A stretch of DNA of 64,000 nt from Paenibacillus sp. YYML68 (lineage in GTDB: Bacteria; Bacillota; Bacilli; Paenibacillales; NBRC-103111), in assembly GCF_027923405.1 (NCBI RefSeq), contig NZ_BQYI01000001.1:2520501-2584500 (forward strand). The letters run 5' to 3'. Below the pieces are notes generated by a model. That model saw only the letters and a list, made by a program, of their open reading frames with translations, had not been told where the DNA came from and ran no database searches. Below, piece by piece: positions 35,114 to 43,453 of the stretch (its first letter is position 1; each line of letters begins with the position of its first letter). The position numbers were made by a program, and so were the translations under genes.

Positions 35114-35938
35114 ATGAGTCTGTTGCACGAGACGGTTAAGCTGTACGCATATGTCTTCCATACCTATCCGTATGCGCTTCCAGTCGTCTGCGGTCTGTTC
35201 GGCCTGCTCATCGGCAGCTTCCTGAACGTGCTAGCTCTGCGTCTTCCGACCGGCGACTCGTTCATCTACCCGCCCTCGCACTGCGTTTATTGCAAGCATC
35301 GTCTAGGAGCGCTCGATCTTGTGCCTGTGTTGAGCTATGTGGTGCTTGGCGGCAAGTGCAGATATTGCCGGACGCCGATCTCCTGGATCTACCCGTTCGG
35401 TGAGCTCATGACGGCTGTACTGTTCGCTCTGATGGCCTGGCAGCTGGGGCCAACGCCTGAGCTCCTCGTCGGTCTGTTCCTCGCGGCGGTGCTGTCGGCG
35501 ATTACGGTAACGGATCTGAAGTATATGCTCATCCCTGATAAAATCATCGCCTTCGCGCTATTGCTCGGCCTCATTCTTCGTGCGTTCATCCATACGCAGC
35601 CGTTCTGGTATTATGTCGTATCGGCCTTCGCAGGAGGTGCGCTGCTGTATGCCATTGCTTGGGCTTCCGAGCGCTGGCTGCGCAAGGAAGGCATGGGAGG
35701 AGGCGACATCAAGCTGTTCGTCTTCATCGGTCTTATGTTAGGCTTCAAGCTCACCCTGCTCACGTTGTTCGCCGCATCCTTGTTCGGCTTGATTGGCGGT
35801 CTCGTCCTGCTGAGGCTCAGTAAGCAGAATCAAGAAGCCCACATTCCGTTCGGACCGTTCATTGCGCTGGGAGCGGTATTCAGCTACTTATGGGGCGAAG
35901 CTAGTATTGCGCTGTATATTCAATTCATTCTTAACTAA
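35114..35938 (+). CDS. pilD: Prepilin peptidase/N-methyltransferase PilD
   Basis: 274 residues from the ATG after AAAGGAG. About eight membrane segments. N-terminal methylase part with the paired Cys motif CVYC...CRYC and LPTGDSFIYPPSHCVYC; peptidase part with the aspartates of TVTDLKYMLIPD and MGGGDIKLF (GxGD). A24 aspartic peptidase that cuts prepilin leaders and methylates the new N-terminus. It should process PilA and the minor pilins at 40-43 kb. Confidence 0.95.
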   Translation: MSLLHETVKLYAYVFHTYPYALPVVCGLFGLLIGSFLNVLALRLPTGDSFIYPPSHCVYCKHRLGALDLVPVLSYVVLGGKCRYCRTPISWIYPFGELMTAVLFALMAWQLGPTPELLVGLFLAAVLSAITVTDLKYMLIPDKIIAFALLLGLILRAFIHTQPFWYYVVSAFAGGALLYAIAWASERWLRKEGMGGGDIKLFVFIGLMLGFKLTLLTLFAASLFGLIGGLVLLRLSKQNQEAHIPFGPFIALGAVFSYLWGEASIALYIQFILN

Positions 35939-36115
35939 GGCCTCACCGCCTATCGATGAGATGAGCATTGCAATTGGCAATAGTTAAGCTACTACTTCAC
36001 GTTCCTAATATGGTAGACTAGTAGTAGTTTCGCTAAAACTCGACATGATCGCATACGTTACTGTTACGGTCGGATGATGCGATTCAGGATTTGAAGAGGA
36101 AGGAGGATGTCGTTC

Positions 36116-37324
36116 ATGCTCAACCTGTTAACAAGTGTTACTGGAATGCTCTCACCCGTCACATCCTCCTTAGGTCTTGAGATCACTGACAGTGCCATCA
36201 AGCTGACTGAGCTTCGTCTCAGTCGGACGAGGAAGCCGCTGATTGCGGCGTATCATGTAGAGAAGCTGCCAGAACGTGCGGTGGATGATGGTCGGATCGT
36301 CGATGCGTCAGCAGTCGTCAGAGCGCTCCAGACGTTAAGCGCCCGGCTGAACAAGCGGCCTCAATATGTACATATGGTGCTGCCCAGCCAGCTTATTATG
36401 GTGCGCTTCTTGAAGTTCCCGGACATTCCTCCTAAGGACCTGGCCAAATTAGTCGACTTCGAGCTGAAGCACCACATTCACTTGCCCTTCGACAAGCCGA
36501 TCTATGATTTCGTGAAGCTGAATGGCGAACCCGAGCAGGAAGGCATCCGCGCCAAGCTGCGAGTTATGCGGAGCAGGCCGCTGAAGAACAAGCTGCCAGA
36601 GGTAGCCGAAGAAGACGTATTCGCGCAGGTCGCGGCTGGCAAAGAGAGCGGGGCAGCGGAGCCTCGCGGGGTTGATGCGCTGTTCAAGGAGGAGCAGCTA
36701 CAGCCCGAGGAGGAGAAGCTGCAATGTGACGTGATGCTCGTGGCGGCGCCTTCCGAGCTAGTGGATTCGTATATGAGCGTCGCCCAGCAGGCAGGCTTGA
36801 AGGTGTCGAGTCTCGAGATTAAGGCGTTCTCGCTGTACCGTGTTATCGAGGAGACCCAATTTACCGATAAGCTCGGGACACTGCTTGTGCTTGATGTGAA
36901 CGAGAGGATGGCGGATGTCAGCATTTTCTACAACGGGATGTTAAAAATTACGCGGACGATTCCTGTCTCGTTCGTTCAGAAGAACACGCAGGCTACGACA
37001 GAGATCGATCAGCTGTTCTCCACCTTCTCGAATCCGGATGCCGAGTTCCGCAATTCGTGCAACGATCTCGGACATGAGCTGGAGCGGTTAATGAACTTCT
37101 ACAAGTATACGCTCAATAATCGCAGTCAGGAATTTACTCGGCTCGTGCTGGCAGGCGATGTCAGCCGTCTCAACGATATTGCGCACATGCTGCAGGAGCG
37201 TCTTCAGCTTCAGATTGAGCGGTTCTATTCCGATCAGCTGCAAGTCAAGAACATGTTCTTCCCTGAGCTGTTCCCTACCTATGCGGTGCCAATCGGACTC
37301 GCGCTGCGGGGGAAGTCGCTATGA
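36116..37324 (+). CDS. pilM: Type IV pilus assembly protein PilM
   Basis: About 402 residues. The ATG at 36116 is 9 bases after GGAAGGAGG; the ATG at 36107 touches the ribosome binding site. FtsA/actin-like fold: SSLGLEITDSAIKLTELR near the start, HMVLPSQLIMVRFLKFP, LLVLDVNERMADVSIF (phosphate loop) and RLVLAGDVSRL. A charged insertion of about 60 residues (around 150-205) with many K and E is longer than in Gram-negative PilM. PilM binds PilN at the cytoplasmic face. It overlaps pilN by 4 bases. Confidence 0.9.
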   Translation: MLNLLTSVTGMLSPVTSSLGLEITDSAIKLTELRLSRTRKPLIAAYHVEKLPERAVDDGRIVDASAVVRALQTLSARLNKRPQYVHMVLPSQLIMVRFLKFPDIPPKDLAKLVDFELKHHIHLPFDKPIYDFVKLNGEPEQEGIRAKLRVMRSRPLKNKLPEVAEEDVFAQVAAGKESGAAEPRGVDALFKEEQLQPEEEKLQCDVMLVAAPSELVDSYMSVAQQAGLKVSSLEIKAFSLYRVIEETQFTDKLGTLLVLDVNERMADVSIFYNGMLKITRTIPVSFVQKNTQATTEIDQLFSTFSNPDAEFRNSCNDLGHELERLMNFYKYTLNNRSQEFTRLVLAGDVSRLNDIAHMLQERLQLQIERFYSDQLQVKNMFFPELFPTYAVPIGLALRGKSL

Positions 37325-38349
37325 TGAGAAATATTAATCTTGTACCTAAGATTCCGACGATTAAACGACTGTTCGTCCCGCTGCTCGTGCTTGCGGGCTC
37401 GGTCACTGCACTGCTGGCCGCGCTCCTGCTGACGCTTCATATGTACGTTCAGAGCGGGTTGACTGATAAAGCGGCCCAGATCGATCAGCTGACGGCTAAC
37501 GTTCGGGTGATGATGCAGCAGCGAACGATCGACTCGGTGACACTGGAGTATAACAAGCTGCAGAAGGAGGTTCAGCAGCTGAGTCATGATCGCTTCAACT
37601 GGATGCCCGTGATCGATCTTCTGACCTCGGAGCTTCCAGAGACGGCAAGGCTGTTATCGGTGAAAAATAAGGCGTCCGAGGAGAGCGATGCCTCTCTCGC
37701 GCAGCCGCCTGCGAATACGAAGGCAGCAGCGGGCGAGCAGCAGGTGGAGACAGTGGAGCTATTAGGCGACTTCGCAAGTCTGGAGCAGACGATGGAATAC
37801 GTCGTCCGACTACAGCAGTCGGGACTCGTGAAGCGAGTCGATATCTCGACCGTTGCGAGATCAGTCGTTAATGCAGCCGGACAGCTGGTGCCTGTCGATT
37901 CCTTCAACCAATCCGGCAGCGTCGGGGGGGCTACCTCATCTAGCGGTATGGACGCCTATATTCAGTCGATGTCCAGCGCGCTGAAGCCTGCCGAGACACC
38001 GGGGGATGCGCTGCTGAACGAGCTGCGCTGGATGGTTACCAGTGAGATGGCGAAGCAGCAGCACGATGTAGAGCTTCCAGACCACCCGGTTCCGTCTGGA
38101 GCAGGCAGCACGGAGCTGCAGCGACGCATGCTGATGTCCGGGCAGTCGGCGATTACACTTGACGATATTCGCAAGGCTCAGGAGCAGCTGAATCAATTCA
38201 AGAGTCAGGCTCCTGTGATTGGTCAGACCGGACAGTCTTCGACCGGTCAGACAGGGGCGGGAGGCGCTGCACAATCTGGAGCGGTCAGTGCAAAGCCGGT
38301 ATATAAATATGCGGTCACACTAATCTTGTCTGTGAGCAGTCAGAACTGA
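37321..38349 (+). CDS. pilN: PilN-like pilus assembly protein
   Basis: 342 residues. N-terminal INLVP motif (MMRNINLVPKIP), which in PilN docks into PilM, then one membrane segment (about 20-42), a coiled coil (QIDQLTANVRVMM..LEYNKLQKEVQQL) and an outer PilN-like domain (LLSVKNKAS..ELLGDFASLEQTMEYVVRLQQSG). A long Ser/Gly/Gln-rich insertion (about 200-320) separates the domain from the last strand, so the protein is larger than usual PilN (about 200). ATGA overlap with pilM. Confidence 0.85.
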   Translation: MMRNINLVPKIPTIKRLFVPLLVLAGSVTALLAALLLTLHMYVQSGLTDKAAQIDQLTANVRVMMQQRTIDSVTLEYNKLQKEVQQLSHDRFNWMPVIDLLTSELPETARLLSVKNKASEESDASLAQPPANTKAAAGEQQVETVELLGDFASLEQTMEYVVRLQQSGLVKRVDISTVARSVVNAAGQLVPVDSFNQSGSVGGATSSSGMDAYIQSMSSALKPAETPGDALLNELRWMVTSEMAKQQHDVELPDHPVPSGAGSTELQRRMLMSGQSAITLDDIRKAQEQLNQFKSQAPVIGQTGQSSTGQTGAGGAAQSGAVSAKPVYKYAVTLILSVSSQN

Positions 38350-38413
38350 CGCCATGAGCTGGCGCAGCATAGCAGAGGGCGTCAAGATCGCTTAAGCATA
38401 GGGGTATGAGCGG

Positions 38414-39244
38414 ATGGACATGACGAGAAAGTATTTAACATATTTGAAGTCACCTTACGCAATCGTCGCTTCAACGGTAGCAGGCGGATTGCTGCTCAAT
38501 TCGTATTTGGCTGCATTTCTGCTATCACCTGTATTAACGGAGCAGGCGCAGCTGAATAGTCAGCTCGATTCGCTGAACCAGCAGCAGACGATGCTACAGG
38601 CACGGCCAATTCCGGCCAAGGTGACGGATGAAGAGAAGCTGACCTTGCTCGAGCAGGTGCCCACTACTGAGGAATGGGTACGGTTCTACCTGCAGCTGCG
38701 GGATATAGAGCGAAGCTCGGGCGCCGTGATGGAGCAGATTCGATCGGGGACAGACGGCTCCGATACGAGCTCCTTGAGTGCCTTGAATGAAGCCCTGAAG
38801 TCATCTCCCGGCTCTGCGCAGAGCGGCAACCCGTCTGCAGGAGCAGGGAATGGTGCGAATGCTCCGATGGGCAGCGGCATTGCCCTGGAAGCACACAAGG
38901 TTACATTGTCGCTCGTAGGTACCTATAAGCAGAGTGTGGACTTCGTCAATGGGCTCTATCAGCTCAATCGGCTCGTTGCGTTGAACAACTGGACGCTATC
39001 CTCCGGTATATCCGAGCAAGGGGGAAGTACAACGAGTGTTGCGTCTACTCAGTCGATGCCGAATACGAAGGCAACGAGGGAGAAGGTACGTCTCACGCTG
39101 GACCTGACGGTCTACTCGGCTGGTGCTTACAAGGATAAGCTGAAGGAGCTGCCACCGCTGCAGCCGGTTCCGGTCGATAAGAGAATGGACCCGACATGGT
39201 CGGAGGAGCATTATCGAGCACTGCTCGAGACGCTGAAGCCTTAA
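38414..39244 (+). CDS. pilO: PilO-like pilus assembly protein
   Basis: 276 residues. One N-terminal membrane segment (about 17-37), a coiled coil (LTEQAQLNSQLDSLNQQQTML) and an outer domain with the PilO pattern (YLQLRDIERSSGAVMEQI ... VTLSLVGTYKQSVDFVNGLYQLNRLVALNNWTL). It holds a Ser/Gly/Asn-rich linker near 115-160. PilO pairs with PilN to form the alignment complex. The call rests on order and architecture more than on sequence. Confidence 0.8.
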   Translation: MDMTRKYLTYLKSPYAIVASTVAGGLLLNSYLAAFLLSPVLTEQAQLNSQLDSLNQQQTMLQARPIPAKVTDEEKLTLLEQVPTTEEWVRFYLQLRDIERSSGAVMEQIRSGTDGSDTSSLSALNEALKSSPGSAQSGNPSAGAGNGANAPMGSGIALEAHKVTLSLVGTYKQSVDFVNGLYQLNRLVALNNWTLSSGISEQGGSTTSVASTQSMPNTKATREKVRLTLDLTVYSAGAYKDKLKELPPLQPVPVDKRMDPTWSEEHYRALLETLKP

Positions 39245-39260
39245 GTAGGGAGGGAATGCC

Positions 39261-39929
39261 ATGCGTTCGATGAGGAAACGAAAGCGCAAGCTAACCGGCA
39301 TGCGGCGGGCTGCCATACTAACCGTAATATTGCTCTCATGCTCGACCGCTGCAGTATGGGCCGCAGGCGGCTTGCAGACGATTCAAGTCATGTTCGAGCG
39401 GGTACATATTGCGGTCAACGGTCAGCAGGCGAGCTTATCCAAGGATTCCATCCTGTATAACGGCTCGATCTTCGTGCCGCTTCGCAGTCTGGGTGAGATG
39501 CTGGGCGCTGAGGTGAGCTGGGACAATCTGAAGCGTACGATCAATCTGGACTTTATCGGCGCTCAGTCCGATGAGCTGAAGCAATCGTCCGAGCTTGGGA
39601 TGTATCAATATGTAGCGATTACGAACACGTACATTCTACAGGACCTGATTCAAGCGATGAAGAAGACGGATACAGCCGCTATGGGCGAAATTCGTGATCG
39701 GTATGCGGTGCTTGAGCAGACGGTGCGAGATGTCGGTGATGAGGAGCTCGCCAAGAGCTTCGCGAAGATGTCGGCAGCAGTTGAGCTGCTGCGCGGCGGC
39801 TGGGCGAGCAAAAGCTTCGAGGACTACAGCATCGCCTGGACGATATTCAATACGAATGCGGAGAAGGTGAATGCGGTGCTGAAGGCGAAGCTGGACGCAG
39901 CGGCAGCGAGTACAAGTACGGGCGGATAA
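39261..39929 (+). CDS. Exported protein with copper-amine-oxidase N-terminal (stalk-like) domain
   Basis: 222 residues. Signal peptide (about 1-35, cut near AVWA|AGG), then a CuAO-N domain: MFERVHIAVNGQQASLSKDSILYNGSIFVPLRSLGEMLGAEVSWDN..TINLDF. The remaining 130 residues are helical and charged. CuAO-N modules are common wall-side binding modules in Paenibacillaceae and have no catalytic role alone. GGGAGGG precedes the ATG. As the last plus-strand gene of the pilus operon, 16 bases after pilO, it may be a wall-side pilus accessory (inference). Confidence 0.82.
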   Translation: MRSMRKRKRKLTGMRRAAILTVILLSCSTAAVWAAGGLQTIQVMFERVHIAVNGQQASLSKDSILYNGSIFVPLRSLGEMLGAEVSWDNLKRTINLDFIGAQSDELKQSSELGMYQYVAITNTYILQDLIQAMKKTDTAAMGEIRDRYAVLEQTVRDVGDEELAKSFAKMSAAVELLRGGWASKSFEDYSIAWTIFNTNAEKVNAVLKAKLDAAAASTSTGG

Positions 39930-39947
39930 TGTGGCAGAACGCGAAAG

Positions 39948-39977
39948 AGAGGCTAAGTGAGACTTAGCCTCTGTTTG
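39948..39977 (+). terminator. Terminator of the pilus operon
   Basis: AGAGGCTAAGT (39948-39958) and ACTTAGCCTCT (39962-39972), loop GAG, then GTTTG. It faces the convergent minor pilin gene. Confidence 0.85.
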
Positions 39978-40018
39978 CAATTATAGGGGAATTCGTTCAA
40001 TCGTGCTGCCTGCTGAAA

Positions 40019-40504
40019 CTAAGGTGTGAGCCAGGTCGGCACACGGATCGTCGTGTCGTAGTCAAGGCTCTGGCTGCGCGGCAGCTCGAAGCGGAGCTGC
40101 AGTGTCAGACTCTTGACGGGTCGTTCGGTGCCAAGATTCACGGAGGCGGCCGTGACATTCGAGATGATATAAGGGGAACCGCCTGCGCTACTCTCAATCT
40201 GCAGCTGGCGCGAAGCTGCGACATAGCGGTAACGAATCGTCTCTGTGCCTGAGGTTAAGGACAAAATAACGCCGGAGTTCGGAGACTCCTGTGCGATGAT
40301 GAGGGCGTTGGAACGGATACGGTTAATCATATGATCGCTAACGTAGCGCGCCTTCTCTTGAGCCGCTTGCCGGCTCGTAATTGTGTTGAAGCTTTCGCTG
40401 CTCTGGTAGATGAGGGTGCCGATCAAGCCGAGCAGCATGGAACTGATGGTAATCGCTGCCAGTAATTCGATGATCGAGACGCCCTTTTCATTCATTTTGC
40501 TCAT
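40019..40504 (-). CDS. Minor pilin, PilW-like
   Basis: 161 residues. Short prepilin leader of 8 residues ending EKG, then VSIIELLAAITISSMLLGLIGTLIY with Glu at +5. The globular part is beta-rich (GVILSLTSGTETIRYRYVAASRQLQIES; VTAASVNLGTERPVKSLTLQLRFELP). This pattern fits PilW/GspJ-type minor pilins, which help prime the pilus tip. It overlaps the upstream minor pilin gene by 4 bases (ATGA). Confidence 0.82.
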   Translation of the reverse strand: MSKMNEKGVSIIELLAAITISSMLLGLIGTLIYQSSESFNTITSRQAAQEKARYVSDHMINRIRSNALIIAQESPNSGVILSLTSGTETIRYRYVAASRQLQIESSAGGSPYIISNVTAASVNLGTERPVKSLTLQLRFELPRSQSLDYDTTIRVPTWLTP

Positions 40505-41046
40505 GGCCGCGCCTCATTTCGTTCGATATAGCTTTGCAGCGTATACGATTCACCTGTCGAAGTCAGACCGTCAACCTGCACCTGAATATGGGAGAAGTAA
40601 TCGCGTACGTTGAACTGGAACGTGTTTGCCGGCTTGAGCTTGTCCTGAACCTGAAAGGATTGGCTAGCTGGAATGACGAGGTCGGTAATTGTAATACGAT
40701 ACTGACGGTCGGCTGCAGATGGATAGTAAATGACGGCCGGTGCAGTCGCCGCGTTGTTGTCTCGCAGGGAGGCAAGCAGCACCTGCTGACCGAAAATATT
40801 CGCGTTGCCAGTTGTCGGCAGCACGGGCTTCAGCTCCTCGATGACCGTACGTGCGACGGTCAGAGCAGCGTTCCGGTTCTCCTCGCGGTGGGAGAACTCG
40901 ACATTTTTACTGAACAGCATTGTGAATGACAGCACCGCAATGGACAAGATGACAACGGCGGCCATCACTTCAATTAACGTTAAGCCGTTCTGGTTCGTTC
41001 GCTTGATCCGCTTGTAAAGCTTTAGCACCTTGTTCAATGTCGACAC
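40501..41046 (-). CDS. Minor pilin, PilV-like
   Basis: 181 residues. Basic 21-residue leader ending in NQNG, cut before LTLIEVMAAVVILSIAVLSFTMLF with Glu at +5; then NVEFSHREENRNAALTVARTVIEELK, as in PilV/GspI minor pilins. The globular part is beta-rich. It starts 74 bases from the divergent solenoid pilin gene, so the three probably share a control region. Confidence 0.85.
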   Translation of the reverse strand: MSTLNKVLKLYKRIKRTNQNGLTLIEVMAAVVILSIAVLSFTMLFSKNVEFSHREENRNAALTVARTVIEELKPVLPTTGNANIFGQQVLLASLRDNNAATAPAVIYYPSAADRQYRITITDLVIPASQSFQVQDKLKPANTFQFNVRDYFSHIQVQVDGLTSTGESYTLQSYIERNEARP

Positions 41047-41120
41047 ACCCTTTAACGATTAGGCCGTTAGTAGTATACTTCTACTATAGAATAAAATAGC
41101 CGCAGAGGGAATGGTTATTT

Positions 41121-42947
41121 ATGAAAATGATTCGTGATCAAAAGGGCTCAGCCTTAATGCTTGTATTGTTCGTTGTGCTGGTCATCGGGTTGATGGCGAC
41201 GCCGCTGCTGCTCAGCACGAACCAAGGGCTGCAGCAGTCAGTACGCAGCGAGAAGAGTGAGCATGCCAATTATGCGGCTGAATCCGGTGCGATGATTATG
41301 CGCAGAGCGCTAATCGAATCGATCGGCGTACGGGATATTGCAATGGATCAGCAGCAGATCAATCAGGTGATCCAGTCGACGAACGGTCTCAATGTGACGG
41401 TGAATGGGACGCGGCCGCAATTGAACCCGCTTGCGAATGTCACACCGGGTAAGAATCAGATTCTGTTCTCTCAGACGACGACCGCGGCGGCAGGCGAAGG
41501 GCAGCTTCGCAGAGAGAAGCAGGTGACGCTTAGCTTCCAGGTGGTCACCGCGGCAGGCAGAGCTTACGGTCCGGCGGACGGTGGAACAGGTACAGGTACT
41601 GGCATATTCGGCAAGGACGCCGTTGCGCAGAACGTCGGCAGTCAGCTTGTTTATTACGAGAAGTCCAATGGCGATGAGATTGAATATTACGCCAAGAAGG
41701 ATGAGATCCCGAAGCCGGATTATACGAAGGCGTACACTATATTCTATAACAGTGTAATGAGCAAGCAGCCGAATCCATTAACAGCGCCTCTGCCGCTGGA
41801 CGTATCGAAGAATGGGGTGCTCATCGAGGTGAAGGATCCTGTGACCAACGTGACCACCTCGTATGCGAGAAGTCTATTCACCTACGATAAATCGAAAGTC
41901 AAGATCATCGGCGATCTTATCGTGGATGGCAAGCTAGAGTTCGACAAGTGGATCGATGACGTAGAGATTACGGGCAATCTGATCGTCAATGGCGATATTG
42001 TGTTCAAGGAATCGATTAATAAGTTCAAGGTGGGCAAAAGCATGATCGCCTCCGGCAGCATCACGATGTCTAAAAGCGTGGCATCCTGGACGATCGGCGA
42101 GCAAATGAGCAGTGAGAAAGGAATCGCGTTCAATGATGCGCTCGATACAGCTAGTATTGGCGGTTCGATACGTGCAGGTGAAGGCGATATCAGCTTCAAA
42201 TATATCAAAAGCTTGACGTTGGAGAACGGAAATATATCATCCTCGAAAGGCAATATCAAGTTTGAAGGCGATGTGACTAGTCTCAACTTGAAGAACGGCT
42301 CGATTATCGCGGAAGACAGCATTAAGTTCGAGAATATTACATCAGCCTCCATCAAGGGCAGCATCAGTGCGATGCAGACGGTAACGTTCGCCAAGCAGGT
42401 CGGCAATCTGACGCTAACGGGTTCCGGCTCGATCATCGGGAAGAAGCTGGACATTCCGGGGTATATTACGAAGATTGATATGAGCGGTAGTATGTCTAGT
42501 AATACGGAGATTAAATTCGACGGTATTGGCAATCTGAAGGTCGGTGGTTCGATGTATGCTGATGATAAGATCAGCTTCGGTGAATATATAACGAATGTTC
42601 AGGTTGGCGGTAATGTGATCTCAGACAAGATCGATTTCAATAAGACGATCGGAACCTTGAACGTTGGCGACGGTCTCTACGCGCAGGAGAAGATAGACTT
42701 CCCCTACTTGCATTCGTTGACGGTGAAGAGCTTCGTCGGCTCTAATGATAAAATTACGTTCGATGGCAACTTCGGAACGAATCCGAAGCTGGGTGGGATC
42801 ACGACAGCAGATCACGTGTTCTTCAAAGGCTACTACGCGCCGGAGCAGAGCTTCGTTGAGATCGACTACTGGCCACCGGGTACGGTAGGCAGTGAGACCG
42901 GCGGAACGGGTCCTTCGATCACGATAACGGGCTGGACCGCCAAGTAG
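41121..42947 (+). CDS. PilX-like minor pilin fused to a predicted beta-solenoid
   Basis: 608 residues. The N-terminus is a prepilin: MKMIRDQKG, then SALMLVLFVVLVIGLMATPLLLS, lacking Glu at +5 as GspK/PilX-type pilins may, followed by EHANYAAESGAMIMRRAL. Residues about 60-240 are a mixed linker domain with a Gly/Thr stretch. From about 260 to 570 lie some 15 repeats of about 21 residues with the pattern hydrophobic-x-G-[SN]-I-x-[AS]-x-x-x-I-x-F-x-x-x-I-x-x-[LV]-x, expected to wind into a beta-solenoid like bactofilins. A Gly/Thr tail ends the protein. Its partners are the divergent minor pilins and PilD. A tip-located adhesin or sheath-like role is inference. Confidence 0.8.
   Translation: MKMIRDQKGSALMLVLFVVLVIGLMATPLLLSTNQGLQQSVRSEKSEHANYAAESGAMIMRRALIESIGVRDIAMDQQQINQVIQSTNGLNVTVNGTRPQLNPLANVTPGKNQILFSQTTTAAAGEGQLRREKQVTLSFQVVTAAGRAYGPADGGTGTGTGIFGKDAVAQNVGSQLVYYEKSNGDEIEYYAKKDEIPKPDYTKAYTIFYNSVMSKQPNPLTAPLPLDVSKNGVLIEVKDPVTNVTTSYARSLFTYDKSKVKIIGDLIVDGKLEFDKWIDDVEITGNLIVNGDIVFKESINKFKVGKSMIASGSITMSKSVASWTIGEQMSSEKGIAFNDALDTASIGGSIRAGEGDISFKYIKSLTLENGNISSSKGNIKFEGDVTSLNLKNGSIIAEDSIKFENITSASIKGSISAMQTVTFAKQVGNLTLTGSGSIIGKKLDIPGYITKIDMSGSMSSNTEIKFDGIGNLKVGGSMYADDKISFGEYITNVQVGGNVISDKIDFNKTIGTLNVGDGLYAQEKIDFPYLHSLTVKSFVGSNDKITFDGNFGTNPKLGGITTADHVFFKGYYAPEQSFVEIDYWPPGTVGSETGGTGPSITITGWTAK
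41899..42829 (+). repeat. About 15 degenerate coding repeats of about 63 bp (solenoid)
   Basis: Each unit encodes about 20-23 residues, for example IGGSIRAGEGDISFKYIKSL, VGGSMYADDKISFGEYITNV and VGGNVISDKIDFNKTIGTL. The repeats are conserved in protein pattern but diverged in DNA, so they are old. Confidence 0.8.
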
Positions 42948-42993
42948 TTGAGAGGTCTGGCGGTCAGCTCGCAGCTTGTCGTAGACACGGGAC

Positions 42994-43203
42994 CTACTCA
43001 GGAAGCTGAATCTCAACTAGTGGCGACAGCTGCTCGGCGAAGTATAAGGCTACGACCATGAGACTGGTGCCGAGCAGGCCGCCCATGACGAGGTAGAAGC
43101 CCATGCTTGTGATCCATGGCATCCTCTGCTGCGCCCACGGCGCATAAGACAGCAGGACGAGCAGCATCGAGCTGCCGAACAGAATCAGTACGAGGGGCAG
43201 CAT
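42994..43203 (-). CDS. Small membrane protein of unknown function
   Basis: 69 residues from ATG 43203 with two membrane segments (LPLVLILFGSSMLLVLLSY and GFYLVMGGLLGTSLMVVALYF) and a short acidic tail. The ATG lacks a ribosome binding site. The frame stays open for 17 more codons upstream and continues in character (AELLQAVTWLPISY), after an in-frame TGA that sits in AGAGGTGA; six bases later is an ATC codon at 43248. The true start may be non-AUG. It converges on the solenoid pilin gene. No family recognised. Confidence 0.55.
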   Translation of the reverse strand: MLPLVLILFGSSMLLVLLSYAPWAQQRMPWITSMGFYLVMGGLLGTSLMVVALYFAEQLSPLVEIQLPE

Positions 43204-43453
43204 GTACGATATCGGAAGCCAGGTAACGGCTTGAAGCAGTTCAGCGATAGCAAGTCACCTCTTCGCATATTCGATCTATAGGATAGCTTCCGTTGCGACG
43301 AGGGGCATGTCACATCAGCTGCGCTCTAGCCTCTATTGTACCTTGAATATGGGAGTACGGGAACGGGGTAATCGAAATAATGAGGGGAGCAACAAGCTCG
43401 CTTCCCTCTCATGCGATCGTCACCATCCGCTACAACCATTCGCATCTAGTTAA

